A DNA stretch of 33,359 nt from Actinomycetes bacterium (GTDB lineage: Bacteria; Actinomycetota; Actinomycetes; JAHEKZ01), in NCBI GenBank assembly GCA_027118455.1, contig JAJAYZ010000086.1, forward strand, positions 1 through 33,359, written 5' to 3'. Under the pieces are notes generated by a model. That model saw only the letters and a list, made by a program, of their open reading frames with translations. It did not search any database and was not told where the DNA came from. Of this stretch, positions 17,610-25,692 are shown piece by piece; position 1 is the first letter of the stretch; each line of letters begins with the position of its first letter. The translations under genes and the position numbers were made by a program.

Positions 17610-18710
17610 ATGGGCAACGCGACGATCAAGGCGGCCACCGGGGCTGACCAGGAGCGCATCGTCGCCGTCCTCGACGAGTGGTGGGGCGGACGCGAGATGT
17701 CAGGTCTGCTGCAGCCGCTCTTCCTGGAGAACTTCGCTCGGACGAGTCTGGTTGCCGACACTCCCGATGGGCAGCTTGCCGGCTTCTTGATCGGGTTCGT
17801 GTCGGCGGACGATCCAACCGTTGCCTACGTGCACTTCGTCGGTGTCGCCCCCCAACGTAGGGGCAACGGACTCGGACGCCAGCTCTATGAACGGTTCGAC
17901 GCAAGCGTGGCCGAGCTCGGTGTGCGTCGGACGAGGTGCGTCTCATCGGTCGGGAACACGGCGTCCGTGGCGTTCCACGAGTCGATCGGTTTCAGCGTCG
18001 ACGGCAACAAGCCGGATGGCGGAGTGGACGGCGGCGCGTACGTCCAGATGTCTCGCGCCGTCGCAGTTCCGGCGAGCCCGGTACGCGGGCGGGCGAGTTG
18101 GCCACCAGCAGCACAGACCGTTCTCACCGGTGAGTACGTCGAGGTCCGACCAACGGTGCCAGACGATGCCCTTGGACTCTTCGGCGCGTTAGACGACCCG
18201 CTTGCGTGGACGCATCTGACCGTGCCGCGTCCTGCCACTCCCGACGCGATGGGCGAGCTCGTGAGCGCGTCCATGGCCTCGATGTACCCATGGACGGTCC
18301 GGCTCCTTCGTCCGCTGGCCGGGCTTGCGGAAGGAACGGTTGTCGGGTGGTCGTCCTACCTCGAGGTGTCGCAGCCCGACGCGCGACTCGAGATCGGCTC
18401 GACGGCCTATGCGCCATCGGTTTGGGGATCGGTCGTGAACCCCGAGACCAAACTCTTGCTCCTCGGCCATGCTTTTGAAGACCTTGGGTTCGGCCGCGTC
18501 CAGCTCAAAACCGATATGCGCAACACCAGGTCGCAGGACGCCATCGCTCGGCTCGGGGCCGTGCGTGATGGTCTCTTGCGTCGCTATCAGCGGCGTCTTG
18601 ACGGCTCGGTTCGCGACACGGTGATCTTCTCGGTCACCGACGAGGAGTGGCCGGCCGTGCGGGCCGATCTACAGGCACGGCTCAGCCGCTCGGCTTCGCG
18701 TAGTCGGTGA
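17610..18710 (+). CDS. Tandem GNAT acetyltransferase fusion
   Basis: A 366-residue protein made of two GNAT acetyltransferase domains in a row. Domain 1 (about 1-150) has the acetyl-CoA pyrophosphate loop VGVAPQRRGNGLGRQLYERF with Q82-G88. Domain 2 (about 174-355) is of the RimJ/RimL type: EYVEVRPTVPDDALGLFGAL at its start, EIGSTAYAPSVWGSVVNPETKLLLLGHAFED in the middle (read as residues about 270-300) and a C-terminal NTRSQDAIARLGAVRDGLLRRY. RimL-type domains acetylate the N-terminus of ribosomal proteins or small amines. The two domains lie on a single uninterrupted frame, so this is a true fusion or a stable duplication. Substrates unknown. Its 3' end overlaps the convergent cupin gene by 29 bases. 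Confidence 0.85.
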   Translation: MGNATIKAATGADQERIVAVLDEWWGGREMSGLLQPLFLENFARTSLVADTPDGQLAGFLIGFVSADDPTVAYVHFVGVAPQRRGNGLGRQLYERFDASVAELGVRRTRCVSSVGNTASVAFHESIGFSVDGNKPDGGVDGGAYVQMSRAVAVPASPVRGRASWPPAAQTVLTGEYVEVRPTVPDDALGLFGALDDPLAWTHLTVPRPATPDAMGELVSASMASMYPWTVRLLRPLAGLAEGTVVGWSSYLEVSQPDARLEIGSTAYAPSVWGSVVNPETKLLLLGHAFEDLGFGRVQLKTDMRNTRSQDAIARLGAVRDGLLRRYQRRLDGSVRDTVIFSVTDEEWPAVRADLQARLSRSASRSR

Positions 18711-19047
18711 GGCCGAACCAGTCGATGGCAACGACCTGTTCGTCGCCGACGACCCAGGCGTCGTGGCCCTGGGGCAGCGAGACAACATCACCTGGATTGC
18801 TGTCGAACTCTCGACCGTCTGCCATCTTCACGTGCATGGTTCCCGCTAGTTGATATTGAAAGTGCGGTGCCTCGCACCATTGCGTCTGCGCGATGGGCTT
18901 GACGTGCTCGGACCAGCGCCAGCCGGGCTCGGCGATAAGGCGTCCCACTGATCCGGTGGCGGTGTGCACGAGTTCGACGCGGCCGTGCGGGAACTCGCGG
19001 ATCTCGTCGGGCTTGTCGAAGGTGTGCTGCTCAACTTGTTGGGTCAT
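18682..19047 (-). CDS. Small cupin domain protein
   Basis: A 121-residue single cupin domain. The beta-barrel pattern is seen in VGRLIAEPGWRWSEHVKPI, HFQYQLAGTMHVKMADGREF and NPGDVVSLPQGHDAWVVGDEQ, the two conserved cupin boxes, with candidate metal ligands H48, H62 and H95 (numbered approximately). Such proteins may be small-molecule-binding or metal enzymes; none can be named. ATG 19047 has a good ribosome site (AAGGATG) five bases before it. The last 29 bases overlap the 3' end of the GNAT fusion gene on the other strand. Confidence 0.78.
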   Translation of the reverse strand: MTQQVEQHTFDKPDEIREFPHGRVELVHTATGSVGRLIAEPGWRWSEHVKPIAQTQWCEAPHFQYQLAGTMHVKMADGREFDSNPGDVVSLPQGHDAWVVGDEQVVAIDWFGLTDYAKPSG

Positions 19048-19171
19048 GTCATCATCCTTGGGCCCCCCGTACCAGGGAACGCTTAGCCGCTCAGAGACAC
19101 AAGATCATTTCGGGTGGTACGACCGACGTCGACCGTTTGCGGCGCGACTTCCGGCATCCGGCGGACTAGCC

Positions 19172-19177
19172 CTACCC
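19172..19177 (+). promoter_or_regulatory. Candidate -10 box of the class III aminotransferase
   Basis: TACCCT, the same hexamer as before purA and galE, would start an RNA near 19184, giving a leader of about 29 bases that contains the GAGGAG ribosome site. Confidence 0.35.
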
Positions 19178-19212
19178 TGGAGGCGTTCGCGCAAGCCCTC
19201 TGAGGAGTCGCC

Positions 19213-20574
19213 ATGCCAAGCCCCACCCCTGACCCTGCCCGCGGTGAAGAGGTCGTCGCCCTCGACCGCAAGCACGTCTTCCACTCCTGGTCGGCGCAGG
19301 GTGCGCTCAACCCGATGGCCATCGCGGCCGCGGAGGGGTCGTACTTCTGGGACTACGCCGGGACGCGCTACCTCGACTTCTCGTCGCAGCTGGTGAACAC
19401 CAACATCGGCCATCAGCACCCGAAGGTGGTCGCCGCGATCCAGGAGCAGGCCGCCAAGCTGACCACCGTCGCGCCGCAGCACGCTAACGACGCGCGTAGT
19501 GAGGCCGCGCGCCTCATCAGCGAGTTGGCGCCGTCGAACCACAAAAAGATCTTCTTCACCAACGGTGGCGCCGACGCCATCGAGAACGCTGTGCGCATGG
19601 CGCGTCTGCACACCGGACGCCACAAGGTGCTGTCGGCATACCGCAGCTACCACGGCAACACCTCGACGGCAGTCACTCTCACTGGCGACCCTCGTCGCTG
19701 GCCGAACGAGACCGGCATCGCCGGCATCGTCCACTTCTTCGGCCCCTACCCGTACCGCTCGGCTTTCTGGGCAGACAGCGACGAGCAGGAGGCTGACCGC
19801 GCACTCGAGCACCTCGAGTCGGTCATTCAGTTCGAAGGCCCCCAGACGATTGCAGCCCTCGCGCTGGAGAGCGTTGTCGGCACCGCCGGCGTCCTCATCC
19901 CACCTGCGCACTACCTCGCCGGAGTGCGCGAGCTCTGCACCAAGTACGGGATCATTTACATTGCCGACGAGGTCATGGCTGGGTTCGGTCGCACCGGTGA
20001 CTGGTTCGCGTTCAACCACTTCGGCGTCGAGCCCGACCTCATCGCCTTCGCCAAGGGCGTCAACTCTGGCTACGTGCCAGTGGGTGGCGTCATTATCAGC
20101 GACGAGATCGCCGCGACCTTCGACGAGCGGGTGTTCCCGGGAGGGCTCACCTACTCGGGGCACCCGCTTGCTGCGGCGTCGATCGTCGGCACGATCAACG
20201 CGATGCGCGACGAAGGCATTGTCGAGAACGCGAAGGCGATCGGCGAGAACGTGCTCGGCCCTGGCCTGCGCGAGCTGGCCGAGCGGCACCCGGTGATCGG
20301 TGAGGTGCGCGGCATGGGCGTGTTCTGGGCGCTTGACCTGGTCAAGAGCCGCGAGACGCGCGAGATGCTGGTTCCGTACAACGCCGCAGGTGCGGCCAAC
20401 GCGCCCATGGTTGACCTGATCGGTGCGTGCAAGAGCCGTGGCCTGATGCCGTTCACCAACTACAACCGGCTCCATGTGGTGCCGCCGTGCACGGTGTCGG
20501 AAACCGAGGCCAAGGAAGGCCTCGCCATCCTCGATGACGCGTTCGGCGACATCGCCAAGCACTACTCCGGCTAA
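19213..20574 (+). CDS. Class III PLP-dependent aminotransferase (omega-amino acid type)
   Basis: A 453-residue fold type I, class III aminotransferase that moves a terminal amino group, for example from taurine, beta-alanine or a diamine, to pyruvate or 2-oxoglutarate. The PLP-phosphate region is [16 protein letters not shown], the cofactor-contact aspartate is D252 in [13 protein letters not shown], and the cofactor lysine is K281 in [15 protein letters not shown]. The opening HVFHSWSAQ and [16 protein letters not shown] motifs point to the group sharing ancestry with M. tuberculosis Rv3329-like enzymes. ATG 19213 has a GAGGAG ribosome site five to six bases before it. The polyamine transporter at the right end could be related, but 10 kb separates them. 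Confidence 0.9.
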   Translation: MPSPTPDPARGEEVVALDRKHVFHSWSAQGALNPMAIAAAEGSYFWDYAGTRYLDFSSQLVNTNIGHQHPKVVAAIQEQAAKLTTVAPQHANDARSEAARLISELAPSNHKKIFFTNGGADAIENAVRMARLHTGRHKVLSAYRSYHGNTSTAVTLTGDPRRWPNETGIAGIVHFFGPYPYRSAFWADSDEQEADRALEHLESVIQFEGPQTIAALALESVVGTAGVLIPPAHYLAGVRELCTKYGIIYIADEVMAGFGRTGDWFAFNHFGVEPDLIAFAKGVNSGYVPVGGVIISDEIAATFDERVFPGGLTYSGHPLAAASIVGTINAMRDEGIVENAKAIGENVLGPGLRELAERHPVIGEVRGMGVFWALDLVKSRETREMLVPYNAAGAANAPMVDLIGACKSRGLMPFTNYNRLHVVPPCTVSETEAKEGLAILDDAFGDIAKHYSG

Positions 20575-20590
20575 ACCCCTTGAGGGTGGG

Positions 20591-20596
20591 TAGGGT
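20591..20596 (+). promoter_or_regulatory. Candidate -10 box of purD
   Basis: TAGGGT is seven bases upstream of GTG 20604. The gap after the preceding gene is only 29 bases, and no ribosome site precedes the start, so a leaderless purD mRNA is likely. Confidence 0.5.
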
Positions 20597-20603
20597 CGGC
20601 CGG

Positions 20604-21860
20604 GTGGATGTCCTCGTCATTGGATCCGGTGCCCGCGAGCACGCACTTTGTCGGGCGCTGAGCCTCGACCCCGACGTCGAGAGGGTGGTCTGCGCTCCGG
20701 GGAACGCGGGAACCACGGCCATCGCCAGCAACGTTGCGGTCGACGTCAGCGACTCCGATGCCATCGCTGCGTTGGCCGCGGCTGAGGCAGTCGACCTCGT
20801 GGTGATCGGCCCAGAGGTCCCACTCGTGGCTGGCGCTGCCGATGCGGTGCGCGCGTGCGGGATCGCGTGCTTCGGGCCGTCGGCTGCTGCCGCCGAGCTC
20901 GAGGGCTCGAAGGCGTTTGCGAAAGAGATCATGGCCGCCGCTGACGTCCCGACGGCCATGGCGCACATCTGCGAAACACCGGAAGAAGCCGCTGCCGCTC
21001 TCGACGCGTTCGGCCCGCCTTACGTCGTCAAAGACGACGGGTTGGCAGCTGGCAAGGGTGTCGTCGTCACCGACGACCGTGATGCCGCTGTTGCCCATGC
21101 CGCCTCGTGCGGCCGGGTCGTCATTGAGCAGTACCTCGACGGCCCCGAGGTCAGCCTCTTCTGCATCACCGACGGCACCACCGTCGTGCCGCTCGTCCCC
21201 GCGCAGGACTTCAAGCGGGTCGGCGACGGTGACTCTGGACCGAACACCGGAGGGATGGGCGCCTACTCACCCCTGCCGTGGGCGCCGGAGACCCTGGTGG
21301 ACGACATCGTGCGCACCGTCGTACAGCCGACTGTCGACGAGATGCACCGGCGCGGCACTCCCTTCGCTGGTCTGCTCTACGCCGGGTTGGCGCTGACCTC
21401 ACGGGGCCTGCGCACCGTTGAGTTCAACGCCCGCTTCGGAGACCCCGAGACGCAGGTCGTGCTTGCCCGGCTGCTGACTCCGTTGGGCGGTGTCCTAAAG
21501 GCTGCGGCCACTGGCCACCTGGCCGACCTGTCCGACCTGCGGTGGACGCCGAACGCCGCAGTCACCGTCGTGCTGGCTGCCGAGAACTACCCCGACACTC
21601 CACGGACGGGGGACCCGATCGAGGGCCTGGACGCAGCCGAAGCTGTTCCGGACGCATACGTCCTGCACGCGGGGACGCGGTCAACTGGCGGCAGCGTCGT
21701 CAGCTCCGGTGGCCGGGTGCTCTCGGTAGTCGGGACGGGAATCGACCTGGCCGCGGCTCGAACCGCGGCCTACGCGGCAGTGGAGGAGATCTCGCTGGCC
21801 GGCTCGCACCACCGCAGCGACATCGCCGAGCAGGCTGGGTCTCACGATCACATGCACTAG
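20604..21860 (+). CDS. purD: Phosphoribosylamine-glycine ligase
   Basis: Joins 5-phosphoribosylamine and glycine with ATP, the second step of purine synthesis. It has the ATP-grasp fold: an N-terminal [15 protein letters not shown] motif, the nucleotide loop [15 protein letters not shown], and the metal-site motif [17 protein letters not shown]. The 418-residue length is normal. GTG 20604 is chosen because the family starts at MDVLVIG and a -10 box lies just ahead. The C-terminus has an extra [11 protein letters not shown] tail, rich in histidine, past the usual end of the family motif HHRSDIA. The coding end runs into the vapBC operator, and this tail may have been altered when that module arrived. 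Confidence 0.97.
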   Translation: MDVLVIGSGAREHALCRALSLDPDVERVVCAPGNAGTTAIASNVAVDVSDSDAIAALAAAEAVDLVVIGPEVPLVAGAADAVRACGIACFGPSAAAAELEGSKAFAKEIMAAADVPTAMAHICETPEEAAAALDAFGPPYVVKDDGLAAGKGVVVTDDRDAAVAHAASCGRVVIEQYLDGPEVSLFCITDGTTVVPLVPAQDFKRVGDGDSGPNTGGMGAYSPLPWAPETLVDDIVRTVVQPTVDEMHRRGTPFAGLLYAGLALTSRGLRTVEFNARFGDPETQVVLARLLTPLGGVLKAAATGHLADLSDLRWTPNAAVTVVLAAENYPDTPRTGDPIEGLDAAEAVPDAYVLHAGTRSTGGSVVSSGGRVLSVVGTGIDLAAARTAAYAAVEEISLAGSHHRSDIAEQAGSHDHMH

Positions 21861-21889
21861 ACGTGCATCATGCATGCGATTAGCATGCA
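21853..21889. promoter_or_regulatory. Twin-palindrome operator and promoter of vapBC
   Basis: Two palindromes are centred 20 bases apart. Site 1 is TGCAC-tagac-GTGCA (21853-21867), whose centre is the purD stop codon. Site 2 is TGCATGC-gatta-GCATGCA (21871-21889). A -35-like TAGACG (21858-21863) lies in site 1, a -10 TAGCAT (21881-21886) lies in site 2, and the spacer is 17 bases. ATG 21893 follows the -10 by six bases, so the mRNA should be leaderless. The VapB ribbon-helix-helix protein is the expected binder. Confidence 0.7.
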
Positions 21890-21892
21890 GCC

Positions 21893-22117
21893 ATGTCCAA
21901 GACTCTCCAGGTTCGCAATGTGCCGGACGAGGTCCACGAGGCGCTGCGTCGTCGAGCGAGCGAGTCCGGCGTCTCGCTCTCGGAGTACGTACTGCGCGAG
22001 ATCCTGGTGAATGCGACCAAGCCGTCGAACGCCGATATTTTTGCTCGCTTGGCTCCATTGCGAGGCGACTTCTCGACTGCCGAGATCCTCGACGTGACCC
22101 ACGCTGATCGCCGGTGA
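21893..22117 (+). CDS. vapB: VapB/FitA-type antitoxin
   Basis: A 74-residue antitoxin. The N-terminal 44 residues form a ribbon-helix-helix DNA-binding fold: the strand KTLQVRNVP, the first helix DEVHEALRRRASESG and the second helix SLSEYVLREILVNA. The C-terminal part, about residues 45-74, is less ordered and expected to cover the VapC active site. FitA/VapB proteins bind their own promoter as a complex with the toxin, which fits the palindromes just upstream. ATG 21893 is the only suitable start. The stop overlaps the vapC start by four bases (GTGA), so translation is coupled. The module sits between purD and purB. Confidence 0.9.
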   Translation: MSKTLQVRNVPDEVHEALRRRASESGVSLSEYVLREILVNATKPSNADIFARLAPLRGDFSTAEILDVTHADRR

Positions 22118-22515
22118 TTGTCGTTGACGCCTCCGTCGTTGTCGCCGCTCTTACCACTGAGCGTGCTGTGGGTCCAGCTGCCCGTGAGGTCCTACTGACG
22201 CTGGCCCATGCCCTGGCCGCCCCCGCCCTCATCGACCTTGAGGTCGTCTCCGCGCTGAGGCGCATGGATGCCATGCCGCACTCGCCGGCCGGCCTTGCTG
22301 GCGCCGCTCTCGGAGGGCTGGAGTCACTGCGGGTTGAGCGGTGGCCGCATGAAGCCCTTCTTGGCCGGGTATGGCAGTTACGCCACAGCCTCACTCCGTA
22401 CGACGCTTCGTACGTCGCGCTGGCCGAGCGGCTAGGCGCCACGTTGGTCACTGCCGACCGCGGGCATCTCGCGGCCCCGGGAGTCGAGTGCGATGTCCGA
22501 ATGCTCAGCGCATGA
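22114..22515 (+). CDS. vapC: VapC-type PIN domain toxin
   Basis: A 133-residue PIN-domain ribonuclease. VapC toxins cut specific RNAs, often initiator tRNA or 23S rRNA loops, and need magnesium. The acidic active-site set is complete: D5 in IVVDASVVV, E43 in DLEVVSALRR, D97 in TPYDASYVALAE and D115 in VTADRGHLA, so the toxin should be active. Its RNA target is unknown. GTG 22114 overlaps the vapB stop. The stop overlaps the next gene's ATG by four bases, which makes a third gene part of the operon. Confidence 0.92.
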   Translation: MIVVDASVVVAALTTERAVGPAAREVLLTLAHALAAPALIDLEVVSALRRMDAMPHSPAGLAGAALGGLESLRVERWPHEALLGRVWQLRHSLTPYDASYVALAERLGATLVTADRGHLAAPGVECDVRMLSA

Positions 22516-22793
22516 CCGATCAAGAACTCACCCTCAGCCGGCACCTCGACGCTGACGGCCGTCTGATCGCGATGCCGCGCAAGCGGGCCAACAGGCTGGT
22601 CGTCCTACGTCACATAGCGCTGGAGATGGAGCCGGGAGTGGACCACCAGGAGACCGCGGTCAACGCGCGACTGCGATCGTTCTCCGACGACGTCGCGATG
22701 CTGCGCCGCTACCTGGTCGAGGAGGGGCTGCTGGAGCGGCGCTCGCCCGGTATCTACCGACGGACATCTGAGGCGCAGGTACCTGACGAGTAG
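22512..22793 (+). CDS. DUF2087 protein in the vapBC operon
   Basis: A 93-residue DUF2087 protein. The family core is recognisable: LDADGRLIAMPRKRANRLVVLRHIA, then VNARLRSFSDDVAMLRRYLVEEGLLERR and a C-terminal YRR. The domain occurs alone or fused to HTH regulators and may bind nucleic acid; no function is settled. The open frame continues upstream inside vapC, but ATG 22512 is the family start and overlaps the vapC stop by four bases (ATGA). The coupling suggests a role in regulating or modulating the toxin-antitoxin pair, which is an inference. Confidence 0.85.
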   Translation: MTDQELTLSRHLDADGRLIAMPRKRANRLVVLRHIALEMEPGVDHQETAVNARLRSFSDDVAMLRRYLVEEGLLERRSPGIYRRTSEAQVPDE

Positions 22794-22803
22794 GGATTTC
22801 GGC

Positions 22804-22824
22804 CTCCCAGCGCATACCTGGGAG
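22804..22824. promoter_or_regulatory. 7-bp inverted repeat overlapping the purB promoter
   Basis: CTCCCAG (22804-22810) and CTGGGAG (22818-22824) are perfect complements around a seven-base loop. The repeat starts 10 bases after the DUF2087 stop, and its end overlaps the GAGAAT -10 candidate (22822-22827), six bases before GTG 22834. There is no T-run. It could be an operator for purB-purC or a weak terminator of the vapBC operon. Confidence 0.45.
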
Positions 22825-22833
22825 AATGCTCCA

Positions 22834-24273
22834 GTGACTCTGTCTCCCAAGCCGCAGATCCCCGACGTCCTCGCCTCGCGCTACGCATCAGAGGCGATGG
22901 CCCGCATCTGGTCCCCCGAGCACAAGGTCGCCCTCGAGCGACAGCTGTGGCTGGCCGTGCTGGAGGCGCAGCGCGCACTCGGGCTCGACGTCGCCCAGCA
23001 GGTCATCGACGATTACCGCGCCGTTATCGACACCGTCGACCTCGACTCGATCGCCGCGCGCGAACGCATGACGCGCCACGACGTCAAGGCACGCATCGAG
23101 GAGTTCTGCGCGCTCGCCGGTCACGAACACATCCACAAAGGTATGACGTCGCGCGACCTCACCGAGAACGTCGAGCAGCTGCAGGTGCGCTCGTCCCTGG
23201 TGCTCGTCCGGGACAAGACCGTCGCGACTCTCGCGCGGCTGGCGACACTGGCGTCCGAGCATGCGACGCTCGTGATGGCTGGGCGCTCGCACAACGTGGC
23301 AGCGCAGGCGACCACGCTCGGCAAGCGGTTTGCGTCAGCTGCTGACGAGCTGTTGGTTGCCTACCAACGCGTCGACAACCTGATCGGTCGATACCCGCTG
23401 CGCGGCATCAAGGGCCCGGTCGGCACCAGCCAGGACATGCTCGACCTGCTCGGTGGTGACGCCAGCAAGGTGGCCGAGCTCGAGATCGAGATCTCGCGCT
23501 ACCTCGGCTTCGATCAGGTGCTTGACAGCGTTGGCCAGGTGTACCCGCGCTCACTCGACTACGACGTCGTCAGCGCGCTGGTCCAGTTGTCGGCGTCCCC
23601 GTCGTCGTTAGCCAAGACCATCCGGTTGATGGCCGGCAACGAGCTCGTCACGGAAGGCTTCAAGGCTGGCCAGGTCGGCTCGTCGGCCATGCCGCACAAG
23701 ATGAACACTCGATCGTGTGAGCGGGTCAGTGGGTTTGCGGTGATCCTGCGCGGATACGCGTCGATGGTCGGCGAGCTGGCTGGCGACCAGTGGAACGAGG
23801 GCGATGTCTCCTGCTCGGTGGTGCGACGAGTTGCCATCGCTGATGCGTTCTTTGCGATCGACGGTCTGTTTGAGACATTTCTTACGGTGCTCGACGAGTT
23901 CGGTGTATTCCCTGCGGTCGTGCAGCGCGAGCTCGAGCGCTACCTGCCCTTCCTTGCCACCACCAAGGTTCTGATGGCTTCGGTACGTTCTGGTGTCGGA
24001 CGCGAGGCGGCGCACGAGGTCATCAAGGAGCACGCTGTTGCCGTTGCGCTTGAGATGCGTGAGAAGGGCGTCGACCGCAACGACCTGCTGGGACGGTTGG
24101 CGTCCGATGAGCGCTTGGGCCTCACTGCGGCCGATCTCGAGCAGCTCGTCGCCGAACCCCTGACGTTCACCGGAACGGCCACCGACCAAGTGGCAGCCGT
24201 CGTGATGCGCGTTGCGGCCGTTGCTGACGAGTATCCGGAGGCAGCCGCCTACCGTCCGGGGGACATCCTGTGA
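22834..24273 (+). CDS. purB: Adenylosuccinate lyase
   Basis: Releases fumarate from SAICAR and from adenylosuccinate, so it serves both the inosinate and AMP branches. A member of the fumarase/aspartase superfamily: the signature SSAMPHKMN is at residues 283-291, and the catalytic histidine is H153 in GRSHNVAAQ. At 479 residues it is the long actinobacterial form. The start GTG 22834 is six bases after a GAGAAT box. It overlaps purC by four bases (GTGA), so the two are coupled; PurC makes the SAICAR that PurB cleaves. This gene follows the vapBC-DUF2087 module. Confidence 0.97.
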   Translation: MTLSPKPQIPDVLASRYASEAMARIWSPEHKVALERQLWLAVLEAQRALGLDVAQQVIDDYRAVIDTVDLDSIAARERMTRHDVKARIEEFCALAGHEHIHKGMTSRDLTENVEQLQVRSSLVLVRDKTVATLARLATLASEHATLVMAGRSHNVAAQATTLGKRFASAADELLVAYQRVDNLIGRYPLRGIKGPVGTSQDMLDLLGGDASKVAELEIEISRYLGFDQVLDSVGQVYPRSLDYDVVSALVQLSASPSSLAKTIRLMAGNELVTEGFKAGQVGSSAMPHKMNTRSCERVSGFAVILRGYASMVGELAGDQWNEGDVSCSVVRRVAIADAFFAIDGLFETFLTVLDEFGVFPAVVQRELERYLPFLATTKVLMASVRSGVGREAAHEVIKEHAVAVALEMREKGVDRNDLLGRLASDERLGLTAADLEQLVAEPLTFTGTATDQVAAVVMRVAAVADEYPEAAAYRPGDIL

Positions 24274-25169
24274 CGGCGGCCTCGATGGCCAATGTGCCAG
24301 CCGCCCGTGAGTTGCCTGGCGTCAAGGCCTTCTACTCCGGCAAGGTGCGCGACCTCTATGAGTACCCCGACGGCTCGCTGCTCTTTGTCGCAAGCGACCG
24401 GATGTCCGCCTACGACTGGGTGTTGCCGACGACGATCCCGGACAAGGGGCGCATCCTCACGGCAATGACGCTCTGGTGGTTCGATCAGCTCGCCGAACTG
24501 GTGCCGAACCACCTGCTGTCGACAGCCGTTCCGGATGCGGTCTCCGGCCGCGCGATGGTGACGCAGCGGCTCGACATGTTTTCGGTCGAGTGTGTGGCGC
24601 GTGGATACCTGACCGGCTCCGGGCTGACCGACTACAACGCGACTGGCCAGGTATGTGGCAACCCACTGCCAGCCGGGCTCGTCGACGGCTCGCGGTTGCC
24701 CGAGGCGATCTTCACCCCCGCGACCAAGGCCGACCTCGGTGACCATGACGAGAATGTCGATTTCGAAGCGGTCGTCAAGACCGTTGGGGCCGACGATGCC
24801 GAGGCCTTACGCGCGTTGACCTTGCGGATCTATGCCCGCGCTGAGGAGATCGCCCGAGAACGAGGCATCATCGTGGCTGACACGAAGTTCGAGTTCGGTC
24901 GCCGGTCGGTGTCCGACGAGATCGTGCTCGCCGACGAGGTGCTCACCCCCGACTCGTCGCGCTTCTGGCCAGCCGACCTTTGGGAGCCGGGACACCCGCA
25001 ACCGCCGTTCGACAAGCAGTTCGTGCGCGACTGGCTGACGTCCCCGGCATCCGGTTGGGACCGGCACAGCGGGGAGGCTCCGCCCCCGCTGCCCGACGAC
25101 GTGGTCGAGCAGACACACGCGAAGTACGTCGAGGCCTACGAGCGGCTCACCGGCCGGAGCTGGAGCTAG
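24270..25169 (+). CDS. purC: SAICAR synthetase
   Basis: Ligates aspartate to CAIR with ATP to make SAICAR. The protein opens with VKAFYSGKVRDLYEYPDGSLLFVASDR (residues about 18-44), the family's nucleotide-binding entry, and contains ARGYLTGSG and GIIVADTKFEFG, the PurC signatures for substrate and ATP binding. The 299-residue length is the long actinobacterial type with a C-terminal extension. GTG 24270 lies in the purB stop. The first methionine codon inside, ATG 24285 (M6), is an alternative start that would shorten the protein by five residues. Confidence 0.97.
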   Translation: MTAASMANVPAARELPGVKAFYSGKVRDLYEYPDGSLLFVASDRMSAYDWVLPTTIPDKGRILTAMTLWWFDQLAELVPNHLLSTAVPDAVSGRAMVTQRLDMFSVECVARGYLTGSGLTDYNATGQVCGNPLPAGLVDGSRLPEAIFTPATKADLGDHDENVDFEAVVKTVGADDAEALRALTLRIYARAEEIARERGIIVADTKFEFGRRSVSDEIVLADEVLTPDSSRFWPADLWEPGHPQPPFDKQFVRDWLTSPASGWDRHSGEAPPPLPDDVVEQTHAKYVEAYERLTGRSWS

Positions 25170-25175
25170 AGAGTC

Positions 25176-25595
25176 GTGAAGATTCCCGCTGGCTTCGATG
25201 GCCTGTTCGCCGATGACACCCGCGCCTTCCTCGCACTTGCGACGGTGCGGCCCGATGGGGCGCCTGTTGTTGCTCCTGTTTGGTTCGTCGCTGACGCCGA
25301 AGGGCTTTTCTTCAGCACAGGAACTGACTCGTTCAAGGCGCGCGACATGAGAGAGCGCCCTCAGGTGGCCGGGATGGTGATGGAGGAGGGAGAGCACGCA
25401 CGCTATGTCTCGGTCAGGGGGACGGCGCATGAGGTGCTCGACCCTGATGCACAGGGCCTCAACGCGCAGGCGCTCTATCGCCGGATCGTCCGTCGCTACG
25501 AGGGGCACGATCCCGTGAGGGAGCACACCGACGTCTTCTTTCGGCTCGTCCCCACCAAGGTCACCGGCTACGACTACCGCGGCGACGACTACTAG
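25176..25595 (+). CDS. PPOX-class (pyridoxamine oxidase-like) flavin/F420-binding protein
   Basis: A 139-residue split-barrel protein of the PNP-oxidase-like superfamily, which in actinobacteria often uses F420 or FMN. The family core is FLALATVRPDGAPVVAPVWF, then GLFFSTGTDSFKARDMRERPQVAGM, followed by YVSVRGTAHEV and FFRLVPTKVTGYDYRG, the usual C-terminal end of F420-dependent members. Its substrate is unknown. The GTG 25176 start is six bases after the purC stop, so it is probably in the same transcript. The downstream repeat element begins one base after its stop codon. Confidence 0.87.
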   Translation: MKIPAGFDGLFADDTRAFLALATVRPDGAPVVAPVWFVADAEGLFFSTGTDSFKARDMRERPQVAGMVMEEGEHARYVSVRGTAHEVLDPDAQGLNAQALYRRIVRRYEGHDPVREHTDVFFRLVPTKVTGYDYRGDDY

Positions 25596-25596
25596 T

Positions 25597-25630
25597 CCCC
25601 CAAGCCCGCCGATCGTCCCCTGGGTGCCAC
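25597..25630. repeat. Intergenic repeat element, copy 2
   Basis: Matches 4551-4585 at 31 of 35 aligned positions, with a one-base gap and three substitutions. It begins one base after the PPOX stop codon. An internal direct repeat CCCAAGCCCGCCGA/CCCAAGCCCGTCGA adds a second partial unit at 25630-25643. Confidence 0.7.
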
Positions 25631-25680
25631 CCAAGCCCGTCGAGTGTGATCGTTGGTTTCCGCGCGCGCAGGTGAGCCCG

Positions 25681-25686
25681 TACCCT
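25681..25686 (+). promoter_or_regulatory. Candidate -10 box of galE
   Basis: TACCCT is six bases before ATG 25693. The same hexamer precedes purA and the class III aminotransferase. A leaderless galE mRNA is likely. Confidence 0.5.
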
Positions 25687-25692
25687 GGACGC

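Noticed and set aside
19105..20562. 485-residue minus-strand open frame
   Set aside because: It is the antisense shadow of the class III aminotransferase; the plus strand carries all the PLP motifs.
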